Source of the DNA: an uncultured Clostridia bacterium
GTDB lineage: Bacteria > Bacillota > Clostridia > TANB77 > CAG-465
Direction: 5' to 3'
Length of the DNA: 64,000 nucleotides
Assembly: GCA_949106495.1 (NCBI GenBank)
Contig: CARYZD010000005.1
Location: 62,001-126,000, forward strand
The notes beneath the pieces are model-generated. The model searched no databases. It saw nothing but the letters and a program-made list of their open reading frames with translations, and was not told the origin of the DNA. Positions within the stretch are counted from its first letter, which is position 1, and every line of letters starts with the position of its first letter. Both the position numbers and the translations under genes were made by a program. Below, piece by piece: positions 53,301 to 63,020 of the stretch.

Positions 53301-54174
53301 CACCATTTATTGATTTTGTGATAGTTACTGCAACTGGATTAGATGCAGATCCTACTTGCTCAGTACTATAAAAAGTTATATTATTTCCATTTTTACTGTA
53401 GCTAATTCCAGATTCAGGTTGAACTGCTAGATTAACTAGAGCCATTGTATCTAATGCGTTGTTATCTGTTAATGTAACTTCATATCTTTGATTTTGTTCA
53501 CTCCATCCCATTTCAATAGCATGATCATTTGCATCACTTTGTGAAGCATATGAATATGAAGGTTTTAATAATGCTTGTTCAACAGAATTTCTGATATAAG
53601 TATATCTATCTAATTCTGTTCCATTTAATGTAGCTTTAGCTGCTTCTTCACTTGCAGTTCCTAAAGCTCCAGCGTTTGCTAACCAAACATATACTTGTGT
53701 AGCATGTGAATATGCTTTTGCATATTCGCTTAATACAGCTTGATTATCTAATTCAGCAGCACTTAATGAATTATTAAGTCCGAATGCTAAACCAAGACCA
53801 ACTCTTACATTTGAAGAAGTTCCTGCATAATCAAATTCAGCATCTTGTGTAGCAATATTTCCTACAGTTAAACTGTAAGCTTTTATGCTTGCACCTGAAC
53901 TTTTTACTTTTAAAGTATAAGCTTGTACTGGATTCATAGTTGTTCCTAATATAGTTGTATTGTAAGAAGTATTAAAGCTTTTTACAGTTTTATCTACAAC
54001 TTGAGTAGATGGGTCATCGCCATCAACAATAGCAGCAAGTTGAGATGCTACAATAGTACTTAACTTTATTTGTCCGTTATTAGGCATTGTAACTGCTTGT
54101 ACATTAGTGCTTATAACTGACATAGCAACTAATAATACAAAAGCAAATACATATTTTAGCTTGCTTATTTTCAT
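50359..54174 (-). CDS. large Cna-B/SpaA-type surface protein, pilin-like
   Basis: Start is ATG 54174 (MKISKLKYVF), which has a GAGAGGGAGAGG site; an upstream in-frame ATG at 54273 would place 33 unlikely residues before the signal peptide. The 1271-aa protein has a signal peptide (about 1-25, cleavage near VQA), an N-terminal helical/beta region of about 250 aa, then about eight Cna-B/SpaA-like beta-sandwich units ending in motifs such as E-I-x-A-P-x-x-Y. These domains usually form Lys-Asn isopeptide bonds. The C-terminus is a cell-wall sorting signal: NVPTGD, a hydrophobic helix, KKLRKN. NVPTG is a non-standard sortase motif. Codon use is relatively rich in G+C, as expected for high expression. 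Confidence 0.9.
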   Translation of the reverse strand: MKISKLKYVFAFVLLVAMSVISTNVQAVTMPNNGQIKLSTIVASQLAAIVDGDDPSTQVVDKTVKSFNTSYNTTILGTTMNPVQAYTLKVKSSGASIKAYSLTVGNIATQDAEFDYAGTSSNVRVGLGLAFGLNNSLSAAELDNQAVLSEYAKAYSHATQVYVWLANAGALGTASEEAAKATLNGTELDRYTYIRNSVEQALLKPSYSYASQSDANDHAIEMGWSEQNQRYEVTLTDNNALDTMALVNLAVQPESGISYSKNGNNITFYSTEQVGSASNPVAVTITKSINGGRYVAGVASLKDGSKDFAYLTGSSYNNDVYYASFYTNALRVKVVKTLKANAANSKTGDATVEGARYGVYSDEACTQLVQELITDRNGEAVTNPVEFKDYYVKEIDASEGCKVNPAKLTANKDNYTVEANGQRVVTVESKEDVIYGGFQMIVSNSPDLSGSTTKVPSVGSEITLTLDSDPSQVYVKTVDATGYVDFTTIPYGHYTCTETKRPNVTGSDKLDLMDPISIYINSEETFIYSKIVNTEVAQRYVKILKNDAESGKPVIGTATTYRVVNSRGETVVQKIMNPKPAELHEYVTADDKAVYGYVVLPEKLPADTYKVYEVTAPYGYYNQSAKTNQPIATFTVEPNSVEDYDRHEIVAVPTENKPQKAILTISARGNVLTGTNTQSAYGQDNVNRPAYSSQPIEGATYEITALEDIVTGDGVVHMTKGETRTLGTTNSNGQITDKLYIGSYSIKMVSAPVGYVLDSTERTVNVTYQDQKIEEWNLPTENYTLVRQDYDLDVTKVFSGLNFYKQKVSEDGKVEAIALDEGAYADVIVGIYASEDIKNVYGNIIIAKDTLVDVVIFDEDGKGTFASEYPMGKFYAKEIATNINYVLSNEKYEFETKPTNNKDARFDVSVGEIVNEASKENKLNLTKIEEVVYEDETQPSMLQSLLSKLESFAEGVLEGLLTDVEKTTPVTRLSGAKYVVYYLGEDGQYYKLLEKVGEDEFVEVVRTTDENGDIVIESLPFGSYAVEEIEAPRYYDLNTNKYRFELTAANKEAELVLQDVRTIVDITIAVKDEDGNLIKDAMVQLVDPETNKVAYEAETDEDGIAHFDGIRAGRYIRQVTALDDKYVVPGAKEIYAEKDSDLVETVNVKFVTGNILINKTDDETGEVVAECLFTIKNEEGEVIAEARTDDNGQLLVTGLRYGVYYVEETEAAEGYEKSDLVFEVTITEDGHTYVVDFTNVPTGDIAVALYAVLALVSVAAITMTVKKLRKN

Positions 54175-54351
54175 ATATCCTCTCCCTCTCTTTTTTATTT
54201 TTCTCCCAAAAAATAATATTATTTTATTTCTTGATATTACAATCATATCATTAAGAAATTTTATTTTCAACATGATAAATTTAAAAATCTACATTTTAAT
54301 ATTATTTATTACATAATATTACAAACAAATTTCACCAATATTTCACATGTA

Positions 54352-54394
54352 CAAAAATAAAGAGAATATTCAATAAATTTGAATATTCTCTTTA
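54352..54394 (-). terminator. terminator of the second surface protein gene
   Basis: AGAGAATATTCA/TGAATATTCTCT hairpin with TTTATTTTTG after it on the minus strand. Confidence 0.82.
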
Positions 54395-54403
54395 TATAAT
54401 AAT

Positions 54404-57400
54404 TTACTTTTTAATATTTATTTTTTCAATTATTTTATCTTTATTTCTATATACTATATACGTTACCCCTAGTACACAAGTAAGTAATACAATCGATGTT
54501 AACATTACACTAATGTCACCAGTAAATACTAATTTTTCATTTGTAACTTTAATCTCTTCTTCTGCGTTACCTACTCTAAATGTATGAGGAGTTGTATCTA
54601 TTCTATAACCTTCTGGTGCACTTATTTCTGTATAAGTATATTCACCATACGGAACATCTTCAAAATAATACTCTCCATTTTCATCTGTTGTTCCTTCTAC
54701 TCTATATTCTCCCTCTGTACTTTCAAGTACAAATGTACAATTTGGTATTTTCTCTCCACCTAAGAAATCTGTTTTAGAAAGTTTTACTTTTGATTTTTTT
54801 CTTAAGTTTTCTACTTGTGTAATACTTAATGTTCCATCTTCTCTTAATACAAACTCGTGCAATTCATCATTTAAATCATAAATTTCTGGAGCACTTATTT
54901 CTTTATAATAATATATTTTTCCAACTTCTAATAGATCTATTGGCATATAATATTCACCATTTCTATCAGTTTTTGCTCTATATATCGCCTCTTTATCTTC
55001 ATTTAGTATTTCAAATTCACAATCTGGAATAACTTGAGAATCTAAAGCATCAATTTTTGTAAATAATTTTATATCTACAAGTTTATTTGAAACTTCAACT
55101 CTTAATGGCTCTGCAATATGATCTTTAGTAACCTCAAATGGATATAATTTATTGTCTGCTTCATATCCTCTTGGAGCCTCTATTTCTTGATAATAATATT
55201 TACCAAATGGTAAATCTATTAAGTTTATTTCACCATTTTTATTTGTTGTATATTCAGCAATTCCCGTTTTAGTAATAAGTTCTTTAGCCTCTCCATTTTC
55301 ATCATAATAGAATTTAAACTTTGCACCTGAAAGTGCATGTGTTCTATCTACATTATCACCACTAAAGAAATCTGCTATTCTTTGGATTATATTTTTATTT
55401 TCTTCTGAATATTTATATAATCTAAATCTTCCAAGTTCTCCTAAATTATTTGGTATTGTATCTTTTAAATTTATGTTAATAACAGGAGTTATATTATCTT
55501 CTGTTTTAAATTCAAAATCATATTCACTTTCTGTTAAAGTATAATTTTCATTAGTTGCTTTTTCTTTAATATAGTATTTTCCAATTGGCAAATCATAATT
55601 TTCAGTTGAAGTACCATCTGCTAGTATATGTAAAACATCTACTAATGTATCTTGTGGTATTACTGATGTACCTTTATAATCTGTAATTTCTTCTCTAGTA
55701 TATACTCCTAACTCAACATCTTCATACGCATTTTTAAGAAGTCCTACATAATTTGATTCTTGCATATCTTTTTTTAATTTTAAGCTCATTTTTTGTCTAA
55801 TATCAATAAAATCCATATTTTTATCATAGATATCTATTTCTTGACCTTTGTATTCAAGTACAAAAGGAATTTCTTCTTGTTGTATAAGATATCCATTTAC
55901 TGTTGCAGATTCTCTAATAGAATATTTACCTAAATATAATTCTGGAGATTTACCTATTCCATCTTCACCAGTTTTAAATACAACTGTATCTCCTTGGCTC
56001 ATTCTTACTGTTCCTTCTGGTGTTGTAATATCTTCTTGAGCTGTTATAGTATATTCAACTCCTTCAAGTCCTTTTTCTTCAAATACTGGTCTTGAAATTT
56101 CATCCTCTTGTGTTGTACCTGTTAAAACGTCACCCTTTTTGAATACAACTACTCTTGCTTTTTGAGCAGTATCTGGAAAATCTACTGTAACTAGTTCTTC
56201 TTGAACTGGATTATCTGGTGTAGTTGCATTAATAGTAAATGAAACTCTCTTATCATTTAATGTATATCCATATGGTGCGGTAATTTCTTCTAGCTCATAT
56301 TGACCTGGTATAAGTCCATCTGGTAATATAAGTGTTCCATCACTTTGAGTAACAAATTCTTCAAATTCGACTGGTGATGGAGTTGGATAATTAAATGTTT
56401 GTTTAATATATCTATTTTGCGCTACATCCCATACTTTAAATGTTGCTCCTGCAAGTGGAATTATTTTTCCTGTTTCAGAATCCCTTTTTACTATTTTTAA
56501 GTTTCTTTCATTTCTTGGGTCTTGAACTATATAATATAGTTTTTGTTTATCATATGATATATATAATGGTTGTGGATCCATAATATCTATAAATTCTAAA
56601 CTCTTAGTTTCTGTTATAGTATACCAACCATATGGAATATCTACAAATTCAGCATACCCAATATCATTTACAACAGCTGTATAATTAGTTTCAGGTTTAG
56701 AATCAAGAGTTAATGTAAGTTCTACACCTGCTGCTGGATTTTTAGTAGTTGAGCCTTGCTCAAAGTTTGTATTGTTATCTGCATATTTAACTATGTATAC
56801 ACTTCCCTTTTCAACAAGCTCTTTAGATGTTATTTCATGATATGAAAATTCTACTGTTTGCTCACTTGGAACTTGTGTAACTTTATATACTTGTTCATCT
56901 ATTAAATATCCTTCTGGCCTTTTGGTTTCTTTAATATAATATGTACCAACTAAATAATTCCCTGTAACAGCTTTATAACTACCATCATCTTGTTTTGCAA
57001 TCTTAACTGTTTCTACTGCATCAGTTAAAGCTTCATCTCTATATATTGTATATTCTGAATCTTCTAGTCTAGCATCACCTTGTGTAATTCTTCCTGTTTC
57101 AATATCTTCTTTATATATTGTTATTTGCATTTTCTTTGCAACATTTTCTTTAGTATATTGATATGGTCCTCTCTCTGATGAATCTTGTTCTACAAAAACA
57201 TCAAAATTATCTATTTTAAGTGCAACATCTGGAACTACAATCTCTTCAATCTCATATGTACCATATGGAAGATTTTGTATTATACAATATCCACTCTCAT
57301 CAGTTGGTTCTGAATAATATACTTTACTTCTATCACTTTTTAATGTTGCTGAGAACTTAGCACCAGCTAAATTCATTTGTGGAGTTGAGTCAGTTTTTTG

Positions 57401-58885
57401 TAGTTTTTTAATTATTTCTATATCATTTTTCTTAACAGCTTCCTCACTAGTAAATGATCTTTCCATAAATTCTACAAATTGATTTTCATATTGTATAGAA
57501 AAGTCTATTTCTTCATTATTAATATTATAACCAGTTGAAGGTGTTACTTCTTTATACATATAATTTCCTACAGGTAAATCAACATGATTACTTACACCAT
57601 CTGTACCAGTTATACAAGTTCCTGCTTCTTGACCATTTGCAAATAATAATGTTTTTCCATTTCTAGCATATATATCTTCCTTAGCAAAAATTTTATATAC
57701 TGCACCTCCAAGTGTTGCATCCCCTTGAGCTACACCTCCTGTTTCTGCATCCCTTTTTACAATTCTTATTCTACCTTTACTTTCCTTATTTGTTTTTGTT
57801 GCTGTAACAGTTATTCCTGTTATTACATTAATATCTATATTATTTCTATCATTATAATATCCTTCTGGAACATTAGTCTCTATAATAGTAAAAGTACCTG
57901 CTGGCAAATCTTCAAAGTAAATTTCACCATTTGCGTCTGTAACTCCTGTTAAAGTCATACTTCCATTAGTAACTTGAAAAGTAGCATTTGCAATAGGCTC
58001 TCCATATTCATCTATTTTTTTAATTTTTAAATTTCCTCTTGCTCTAATTTCTCTTGCTAAACTAAATCTACTTCCATTTGAAGTTGTTCCAGATGACGCA
58101 TCTGCTGAAAGTAACTCTTGAGATGGTAATCCAATAGAACGAAAAGCTGCAGTTGTGTTATACACATTTCCAACGCCATTTGCTACCATATCTATTGAAT
58201 TAATATCATAAGTTATAACTTCAAGTGGTATTCTAACTTGGAAAGTACTATCCCATGTTATACCAGAAGTTTGCATAGGATTACCATTCATATCTGTTAT
58301 ATAAGTACCAGCAGGAAATCCTCCAAGTGTAATATCATAATGACTATTATTTGCAGCTCTACCTACACTTATAGCATTAGATACATATTGCATTCCTTCA
58401 ATATTAAAGTCTACAATAGATGTAGATATATTAGGAGCACCTACTCCGCCTGAATATGAAGCTGCTGCATAATATAAATTTTTAGCAGCTTGAACACATC
58501 CTGGATCTCCTGGTTGTAAATTTTCAATATTAATTTGACCAAGTAATGCCCAAATTACAGCCTGCCTTATTTGGAAATTAGCTGCCACATTACCTGTATA
58601 ACCATGATCTGCAACAAGTGCATATGCAAGTCTTGGATCATTATATCCATAAGCTTCATATTGTGTTTTTACAATTGGTACTGACATTTGAAGACAATAT
58701 GCCATTCTACCATCTAATGTATAGTATGACAAAGCTGGTCTTCCAAAAACAGCATCATGCTCTGGAATACTAATATATAATGTATCAAATTTGGCTGCCC
58801 CTGAAGTAAGTGCTACTGCTTGCTTAGGAACAAAAGCTAATAAACAAAACAACATTATAATAAAAAAATACTTTTTTACTTTCAT
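54404..58885 (-). CDS. giant Cna-B surface protein with N-terminal thioester domain
   Basis: This 1493-aa protein has a signal peptide (1-25) and a thioester domain (about 30-260). Cys64 in MAYCLQ and Gln near 107 in the RQAVIW motif are the expected partners of the Cys-Gln thioester used for covalent adhesion. About eleven Cna-B/SpaA units follow, each ending in an E-I-x-A-P-x-G-Y-like motif. The sorting signal is LVFTGD, a hydrophobic segment and basic tail. It has the layout of a pilus tip adhesin, with the 1271-aa neighbour as likely backbone. No sortase gene is within the window. The two share domain order in their C-terminal halves. Confidence 0.92.
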   Translation of the reverse strand: MKVKKYFFIIMLFCLLAFVPKQAVALTSGAAKFDTLYISIPEHDAVFGRPALSYYTLDGRMAYCLQMSVPIVKTQYEAYGYNDPRLAYALVADHGYTGNVAANFQIRQAVIWALLGQINIENLQPGDPGCVQAAKNLYYAAASYSGGVGAPNISTSIVDFNIEGMQYVSNAISVGRAANNSHYDITLGGFPAGTYITDMNGNPMQTSGITWDSTFQVRIPLEVITYDINSIDMVANGVGNVYNTTAAFRSIGLPSQELLSADASSGTTSNGSRFSLAREIRARGNLKIKKIDEYGEPIANATFQVTNGSMTLTGVTDANGEIYFEDLPAGTFTIIETNVPEGYYNDRNNIDINVITGITVTATKTNKESKGRIRIVKRDAETGGVAQGDATLGGAVYKIFAKEDIYARNGKTLLFANGQEAGTCITGTDGVSNHVDLPVGNYMYKEVTPSTGYNINNEEIDFSIQYENQFVEFMERSFTSEEAVKKNDIEIIKKLQKTDSTPQMNLAGAKFSATLKSDRSKVYYSEPTDESGYCIIQNLPYGTYEIEEIVVPDVALKIDNFDVFVEQDSSERGPYQYTKENVAKKMQITIYKEDIETGRITQGDARLEDSEYTIYRDEALTDAVETVKIAKQDDGSYKAVTGNYLVGTYYIKETKRPEGYLIDEQVYKVTQVPSEQTVEFSYHEITSKELVEKGSVYIVKYADNNTNFEQGSTTKNPAAGVELTLTLDSKPETNYTAVVNDIGYAEFVDIPYGWYTITETKSLEFIDIMDPQPLYISYDKQKLYYIVQDPRNERNLKIVKRDSETGKIIPLAGATFKVWDVAQNRYIKQTFNYPTPSPVEFEEFVTQSDGTLILPDGLIPGQYELEEITAPYGYTLNDKRVSFTINATTPDNPVQEELVTVDFPDTAQKARVVVFKKGDVLTGTTQEDEISRPVFEEKGLEGVEYTITAQEDITTPEGTVRMSQGDTVVFKTGEDGIGKSPELYLGKYSIRESATVNGYLIQQEEIPFVLEYKGQEIDIYDKNMDFIDIRQKMSLKLKKDMQESNYVGLLKNAYEDVELGVYTREEITDYKGTSVIPQDTLVDVLHILADGTSTENYDLPIGKYYIKEKATNENYTLTESEYDFEFKTEDNITPVININLKDTIPNNLGELGRFRLYKYSEENKNIIQRIADFFSGDNVDRTHALSGAKFKFYYDENGEAKELITKTGIAEYTTNKNGEINLIDLPFGKYYYQEIEAPRGYEADNKLYPFEVTKDHIAEPLRVEVSNKLVDIKLFTKIDALDSQVIPDCEFEILNEDKEAIYRAKTDRNGEYYMPIDLLEVGKIYYYKEISAPEIYDLNDELHEFVLREDGTLSITQVENLRKKSKVKLSKTDFLGGEKIPNCTFVLESTEGEYRVEGTTDENGEYYFEDVPYGEYTYTEISAPEGYRIDTTPHTFRVGNAEEEIKVTNEKLVFTGDISVMLTSIVLLTCVLGVTYIVYRNKDKIIEKINIKK

Positions 58886-59018
58886 TTTTTATCCTCCATT
58901 TTTTTACTTTTATTATTATTTTTTCTCATTGATATTTTTTTATTCAAAATATTAAATTTATTTTTGTAAATTGACTTTTGATATTCAATTATATATAATG
59001 TATTTGAAGGTGGTAAAA

Positions 59019-59840
59019 ATGTCTGATTTTTTTACTTTTTTTATGTACTTTTTTATTTATAGTGTCTTAGGTTGGTGTGTTGAAACTTTATATTGTAGAA
59101 TGCTAGATGGAAAGTGGACAAACCGTGGATTTTTATTTGGACCATATTGTCCTATATATGGATTTGGTTCATTATTAATAATTACATTCTTAGATAATTT
59201 TATAGATTCACCTATAAAGGTATTTTTTCTCGGAATGATATTTACATCCACATTAGAATATATATCTAGCTTTATTTTAGAGAAAATGTTTAATGCAAAA
59301 TGGTGGGATTATTCAAAAAGAAAATTTAATATAAATGGTAGAATATGTTTTTTAAATTCCCTAGAATTTGCTGTGCTAGGTATGTTACTAACATATATAA
59401 TTCATCCTATAATTTCAGGACTGATACTAAGTTTACCAATTGAACTATTACAACTTATATCCTTAGCATTAATTACTATTATGGGAATAGATACAGGTTC
59501 TACAATTGCAACATTATTAAATTTAAAAGAACGTTTAGCTACATTAAAAGAATCTGCAGATAATCTAATAAATAAACATCCATTACATGAAAAATTATCT
59601 GAATTAGACATATATAGAGAATTAAGTGAACTAAGAAAAAATATTGCAAGTAGAAGAAATTTTCAAATTGAAAGATTATTGGAAGCTTTTCCCGATTTTG
59701 AATTCAAAGGCTTTAAGTCTCAAATTAATGAATTTAAACTTGAACTTCATAAAATAAAAAATGAAATACGAATGCAAAAAGAAAATATAAAATCTAAAAG
59801 AAAACAAGCAAAACTCGATAAAAAAAATAATAAAGACTAA
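59019..59840 (+). CDS. CmpB-family membrane protein with C-terminal coiled coil
   Basis: ATG 59019 (MSDFFTFF) is chosen because GAAGGTGG precedes it; an in-frame ATG at 58971 has none. This 273-aa protein has a CmpB domain (about 1-150: SVLGWCVETLYCRML, NRGFLFGPYCPIYGFGSLL, WWDYSKRKFNINGRICFLN) and then an extended Lys/Glu-rich helical tail of about 110 aa (coiled coil). It is the third and longest family member in the window. A gene of uncertain function. Confidence 0.82.
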   Translation: MSDFFTFFMYFFIYSVLGWCVETLYCRMLDGKWTNRGFLFGPYCPIYGFGSLLIITFLDNFIDSPIKVFFLGMIFTSTLEYISSFILEKMFNAKWWDYSKRKFNINGRICFLNSLEFAVLGMLLTYIIHPIISGLILSLPIELLQLISLALITIMGIDTGSTIATLLNLKERLATLKESADNLINKHPLHEKLSELDIYRELSELRKNIASRRNFQIERLLEAFPDFEFKGFKSQINEFKLELHKIKNEIRMQKENIKSKRKQAKLDKKNNKD

Positions 59841-59870
59841 CTATAATGTTAGTCTTTATTACTTTATTTT
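59830..59870 (+). terminator. bidirectional terminator between CmpB and P-type ATPase genes
   Basis: AAAGACTAAC/GTTAGTCTTT hairpin with an A-rich left side and T-rich right side. Confidence 0.8.
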
Positions 59871-61735
59871 TTATAATTAAATATTCTTAGTGAATTAAAT
59901 ATTGTTATTAATGCTACACCTACGTCTGCAAATACAGCTATCCACATATTTGTTTTTCCAAATACACTAAGTAATAAAAATAATATTTTAGCTATTAAAA
60001 TTATAACTATATTTTGATTTACTATTTTCTTAGTTCTTTTTGATATACTTATTGCTTCTGTGATTTTTTCTGGCTCATCTGTCATTAATACGATATCTGC
60101 AGTTTCAACTGCAATATCTGAACCTTTTCCCATTGCAATTCCAACATCTGAACATGCAATTACTGGACTATCATTTATCCCATCACCAACAAAAGCAACA
60201 CTCTTTCCAGCTTCTTTTGCTTCATTTATTATCCTTACTTTATCTTGTGGTAATAATTCATAATACACATTATCTACATGTATTTGATTTGCAACTTCTT
60301 TTGCAGCATATTTTCTATCTCCAGTAAGCATTATAACTTTAGATATTCCTTTTCTATGTAAATTTTCTGTAAGATTCTTTGATCCCTCTTTTATAATATC
60401 AGATAAAATAATATATCCTTTATATTCTGAATCTACACTCAAATATACAATTGTTCCAGAATTTAAATTTTTTTCTAATTTAACTTTATTATTATCTAAT
60501 ATTTTACTATTTCCACAAATAACTTTCTTATTATCTATAGTAGCTATAATTCCATAACCTGAAACTTCTTCATGTTTTGTTATTCTATTTTCATCTATTT
60601 TTTTATTATATTTTTTAAGTATTGATTTAGCAATTACATGATTAGATTTTGATTCAGCTATAGCAAGATATTCTAGTACGTCTTCTTCTGATAAATCTGA
60701 GGTTGATACAATTTTACTAACAGTAAACTTACCATCTGTTATTGTACCTGTCTTATCCATATAAATTTCATCTATTTTTGTTAATTTATCCAAATACACA
60801 GTGCCTTTTGCAAGTATACCTTTTTTACTTGCAGCTCCCATTCCCATAAAAAATCCAAGTGGAATAGAAATTACAAGTGCACAAGGACATGATATTACTA
60901 AAAAGTTTAACGCTCTATATATCGCTTCATTTATTTCGACTTTAAACCCAAGTGGTAAGCCAATAAGAACAAGTAATGCAAGTGCTATTACAACTGGTGT
61001 ATAAATTTTACAAAATTTAGAAATATATTTTTCTGTCTTAGATTTATTTCTACTTGCATTTTCTACTAATTCAATTATTTTAGATACTGCACTATCTTTT
61101 TCCTCTCTAATTACTTCCAAATATATTGCATTACCTACATTTATGCTTCCAGATAATACTTCTTTACCTTTTTCTACATCTACATATGTACTCTCTCCAT
61201 TTAAAGCAGACATATCTAGCTGTGCATTATCACTTTGAAGTATTGAGTCAAGTGGTATCCTGTCTCCTGTTTTTATTAGTATTATTTCTCCTACTTTAAC
61301 ATCTTCTGTATTTTTTATAGTTCCATCTTTTAAAGTAGTTTCATTAATTTTTAAATTTAAAACTTTTTCAATTTTATCTTTTGATGAGTCAACTGCCTTA
61401 TCTTGTAAAAATTCACCTAATTTATATAACACAAGAACTGCAATTCCTTCATTATATTCTTTTATTGCCATAGCACCAAGAGTTGCTATAGTCATTATTA
61501 GGTTTTCATCAAACATATCTTTGCCAAATAAATGCTTTATGGCTTTTAATATAATATCATAACCTATCATTATATACGCAATAATATATAAATACATTGC
61601 AATGGATTTATCTTTAAATATGAATGCTACTACTGATATAATAATTCCAACTATAGTTAAAATCTTATTTGTTAATGTCATCTCTTCTTCATGTTCATGA
61701 CCACAGCCATGACAATGTCCTTCATGTTCACACAT
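59864..61735 (-). CDS. heavy-metal-exporting P1B-type ATPase (Zn/Cd/Pb type)
   Basis: This 623-aa protein has a His/Cys-rich N-terminal tail (MCEHEGHCHGCGHEHEE) that can bind Zn or Cd in place of a full HMA domain. The CPC membrane motif (SCPCALVIS near 281) marks zinc/cadmium/lead or copper pumps. The phosphorylation loop is DKTGTITDG near 327, with HP-type nucleotide-binding residues (SNHVIAKSIL), TGD, and GDGINDSP near 514. It exports metal. It is the second gene of the operon, 1 bp after the ArsR-type repressor gene. Confidence 0.94.
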   Translation of the reverse strand: MCEHEGHCHGCGHEHEEEMTLTNKILTIVGIIISVVAFIFKDKSIAMYLYIIAYIMIGYDIILKAIKHLFGKDMFDENLIMTIATLGAMAIKEYNEGIAVLVLYKLGEFLQDKAVDSSKDKIEKVLNLKINETTLKDGTIKNTEDVKVGEIILIKTGDRIPLDSILQSDNAQLDMSALNGESTYVDVEKGKEVLSGSINVGNAIYLEVIREEKDSAVSKIIELVENASRNKSKTEKYISKFCKIYTPVVIALALLVLIGLPLGFKVEINEAIYRALNFLVISCPCALVISIPLGFFMGMGAASKKGILAKGTVYLDKLTKIDEIYMDKTGTITDGKFTVSKIVSTSDLSEEDVLEYLAIAESKSNHVIAKSILKKYNKKIDENRITKHEEVSGYGIIATIDNKKVICGNSKILDNNKVKLEKNLNSGTIVYLSVDSEYKGYIILSDIIKEGSKNLTENLHRKGISKVIMLTGDRKYAAKEVANQIHVDNVYYELLPQDKVRIINEAKEAGKSVAFVGDGINDSPVIACSDVGIAMGKGSDIAVETADIVLMTDEPEKITEAISISKRTKKIVNQNIVIILIAKILFLLLSVFGKTNMWIAVFADVGVALITIFNSLRIFNYKK

Positions 61736-61736
61736 A

Positions 61737-62036
61737 CTATCTTCCCTCCTTAATATGTTCTATTGCTAAATCGAAAAGTTTCTCAACATGGTCATCATCT
61801 AATGAGTAATATACTTCTTTACCCTTTTTAGTAGCTTTAACCATTCTTGCTGTTTTAAGATTTGCAAGTTGATGTGATACTGCCGAATGTGTCATACCTA
61901 TTAACTCTGAAATATCTAATACACACATTTCTTTTTTAGACAAACAAAATAATATTTTAATTCTTGTAGGATCCCCCATAAGTTTAAATAATTCTGCTAA
62001 ATCATTATATAAATCTTTATGTTGCTCTTGTTCCAT
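61737..62036 (-). CDS. ArsR/SmtB-family metal-responsive repressor
   Basis: Start is ATG 62036 (MEQEQHKD), preceded by GAAGGAGGG; the in-frame ATG at 62084 lies inside the -10/operator region. This 99-aa winged-helix protein has KEMCVLDISELIGMTHSAVSHQLANLK (helix-turn-helix near 45-70) and a C-terminal DDDHVEKLFDLAIEHIKEG, with the alpha-5 His/Asp/Glu ligand set typical of the CzrA/SmtB zinc sensors (no N-terminal Cys box like CadC). It represses the efflux pump gene by binding the palindrome in its promoter. Confidence 0.93.
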   Translation of the reverse strand: MEQEQHKDLYNDLAELFKLMGDPTRIKILFCLSKKEMCVLDISELIGMTHSAVSHQLANLKTARMVKATKKGKEVYYSLDDDHVEKLFDLAIEHIKEGR

Positions 62037-62049
62037 ATTCCCTCCTTCG

Positions 62050-62104
62050 TATGAATATATGCTCATATATTCATATGATACCATATTAAATATATATTTG
62101 TCAA
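62050..62104 (-). promoter_or_regulatory. ArsR/SmtB-type promoter and operator
   Basis: TTGACA (62099-62104), an 18-bp spacer and TATCAT (62075-62080). Directly after the -10 lies the perfect palindrome TATGAATATAT-N4-ATATATTCATA (62050-62075), with ATGA-N-TCAT arms like those bound by SmtB/CzrA repressors. It covers the transcription start site. Confidence 0.85.
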
Positions 62105-62113
62105 TATAAAAAA

Positions 62114-62147
62114 TATGAAAAAAATAGAAAGGTTTCCCTTTCTATTC
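62114..62147 (-). terminator. terminator of truB
   Basis: AATAGAAAGG GAAA CCTTTCTATT, with a GAAA tetraloop, followed by T7 on the minus strand. Confidence 0.9.
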
Positions 62148-63020
62148 AACAATAAATCTTTTTAAATTTTTTTCTTCAATTGTACCTAGTCCAATATATT
62201 TGCCTTTATTATATACTCTTACTATTTGGTCTGATGATTGAACTTCCATTTTAACACCATTTAAAAACTTATGAAGTTCTTCATCTGATAAAGTTATCTT
62301 TTTATTTTCGTCATAGTAACACTCTATTGATATAATTTTTTTAAGCATATCTAAATAATCTAGTTTTAAAAAATCATAAAGTGGAATACTATCTTCTATC
62401 TTAAAGTTTCCTGTTTCAGTTCTTCTAAGTTCAGTCATAGTTGCTCCACAACCTATTTTTTTACCTATATCATTAACTAAACTTCTAATATATGTTCCTT
62501 TTGAACATGCTACGTCAAAAGCAACTTCTTTTGAATCTAAATCTATCTTTATATTATCTATACTATATATTTCTATTTCTCTAGGTTTAATTTCAACTTC
62601 CTTATCTTCTCTTGCATATTGATAAAGTTTCTTACCTTCTACTTTTATAGCAGAATATTTAGGAGGCATTTGCATTTGCTTACCAATAAATCTTTTTATT
62701 CTCTCTTTTATATAAATTTCATCTTTATTTACTACACTTGCAAATACTATTCTACCTGTAATATCATATGTATCTGTTTCCACTCCAAGTAACATTTTAA
62801 CACTATATTTCTTATTTTCACTTGTTAATTTATCACTTAATTTTGTGGCTTCTCCTATACATATTGGTAATACTCCTGTTGCTAGTGGATCAAGTGTACC
62901 TGTATGTCCAACTTTTTGGTCAGGAAATATTTTTCTTATTGCATGTACAACATCATGAGAAGTAATACATTGAGGCTTATCTATATTTAAAATTCCATTT
63001 TTAATTTGTGGTATTATCAT
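62142..63020 (-). CDS. truB: tRNA pseudouridine-55 synthase
   Basis: This enzyme forms pseudouridine 55 in the T-loop of all elongator tRNAs. The 292-aa protein has GILNIDKPQCITSHDVV, the catalytic motif VGHTGTLDPLATGVLP with Asp44, CSKGTYIRSL and a C-terminal PUA-like part. Its ATG overlaps the nrnA stop codon (TAATG), so the two are translationally coupled, a common nrnA-truB order. Confidence 0.96.
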   Translation of the reverse strand: MIIPQIKNGILNIDKPQCITSHDVVHAIRKIFPDQKVGHTGTLDPLATGVLPICIGEATKLSDKLTSENKKYSVKMLLGVETDTYDITGRIVFASVVNKDEIYIKERIKRFIGKQMQMPPKYSAIKVEGKKLYQYAREDKEVEIKPREIEIYSIDNIKIDLDSKEVAFDVACSKGTYIRSLVNDIGKKIGCGATMTELRRTETGNFKIEDSIPLYDFLKLDYLDMLKKIISIECYYDENKKITLSDEELHKFLNGVKMEVQSSDQIVRVYNKGKYIGLGTIEEKNLKRFIVE

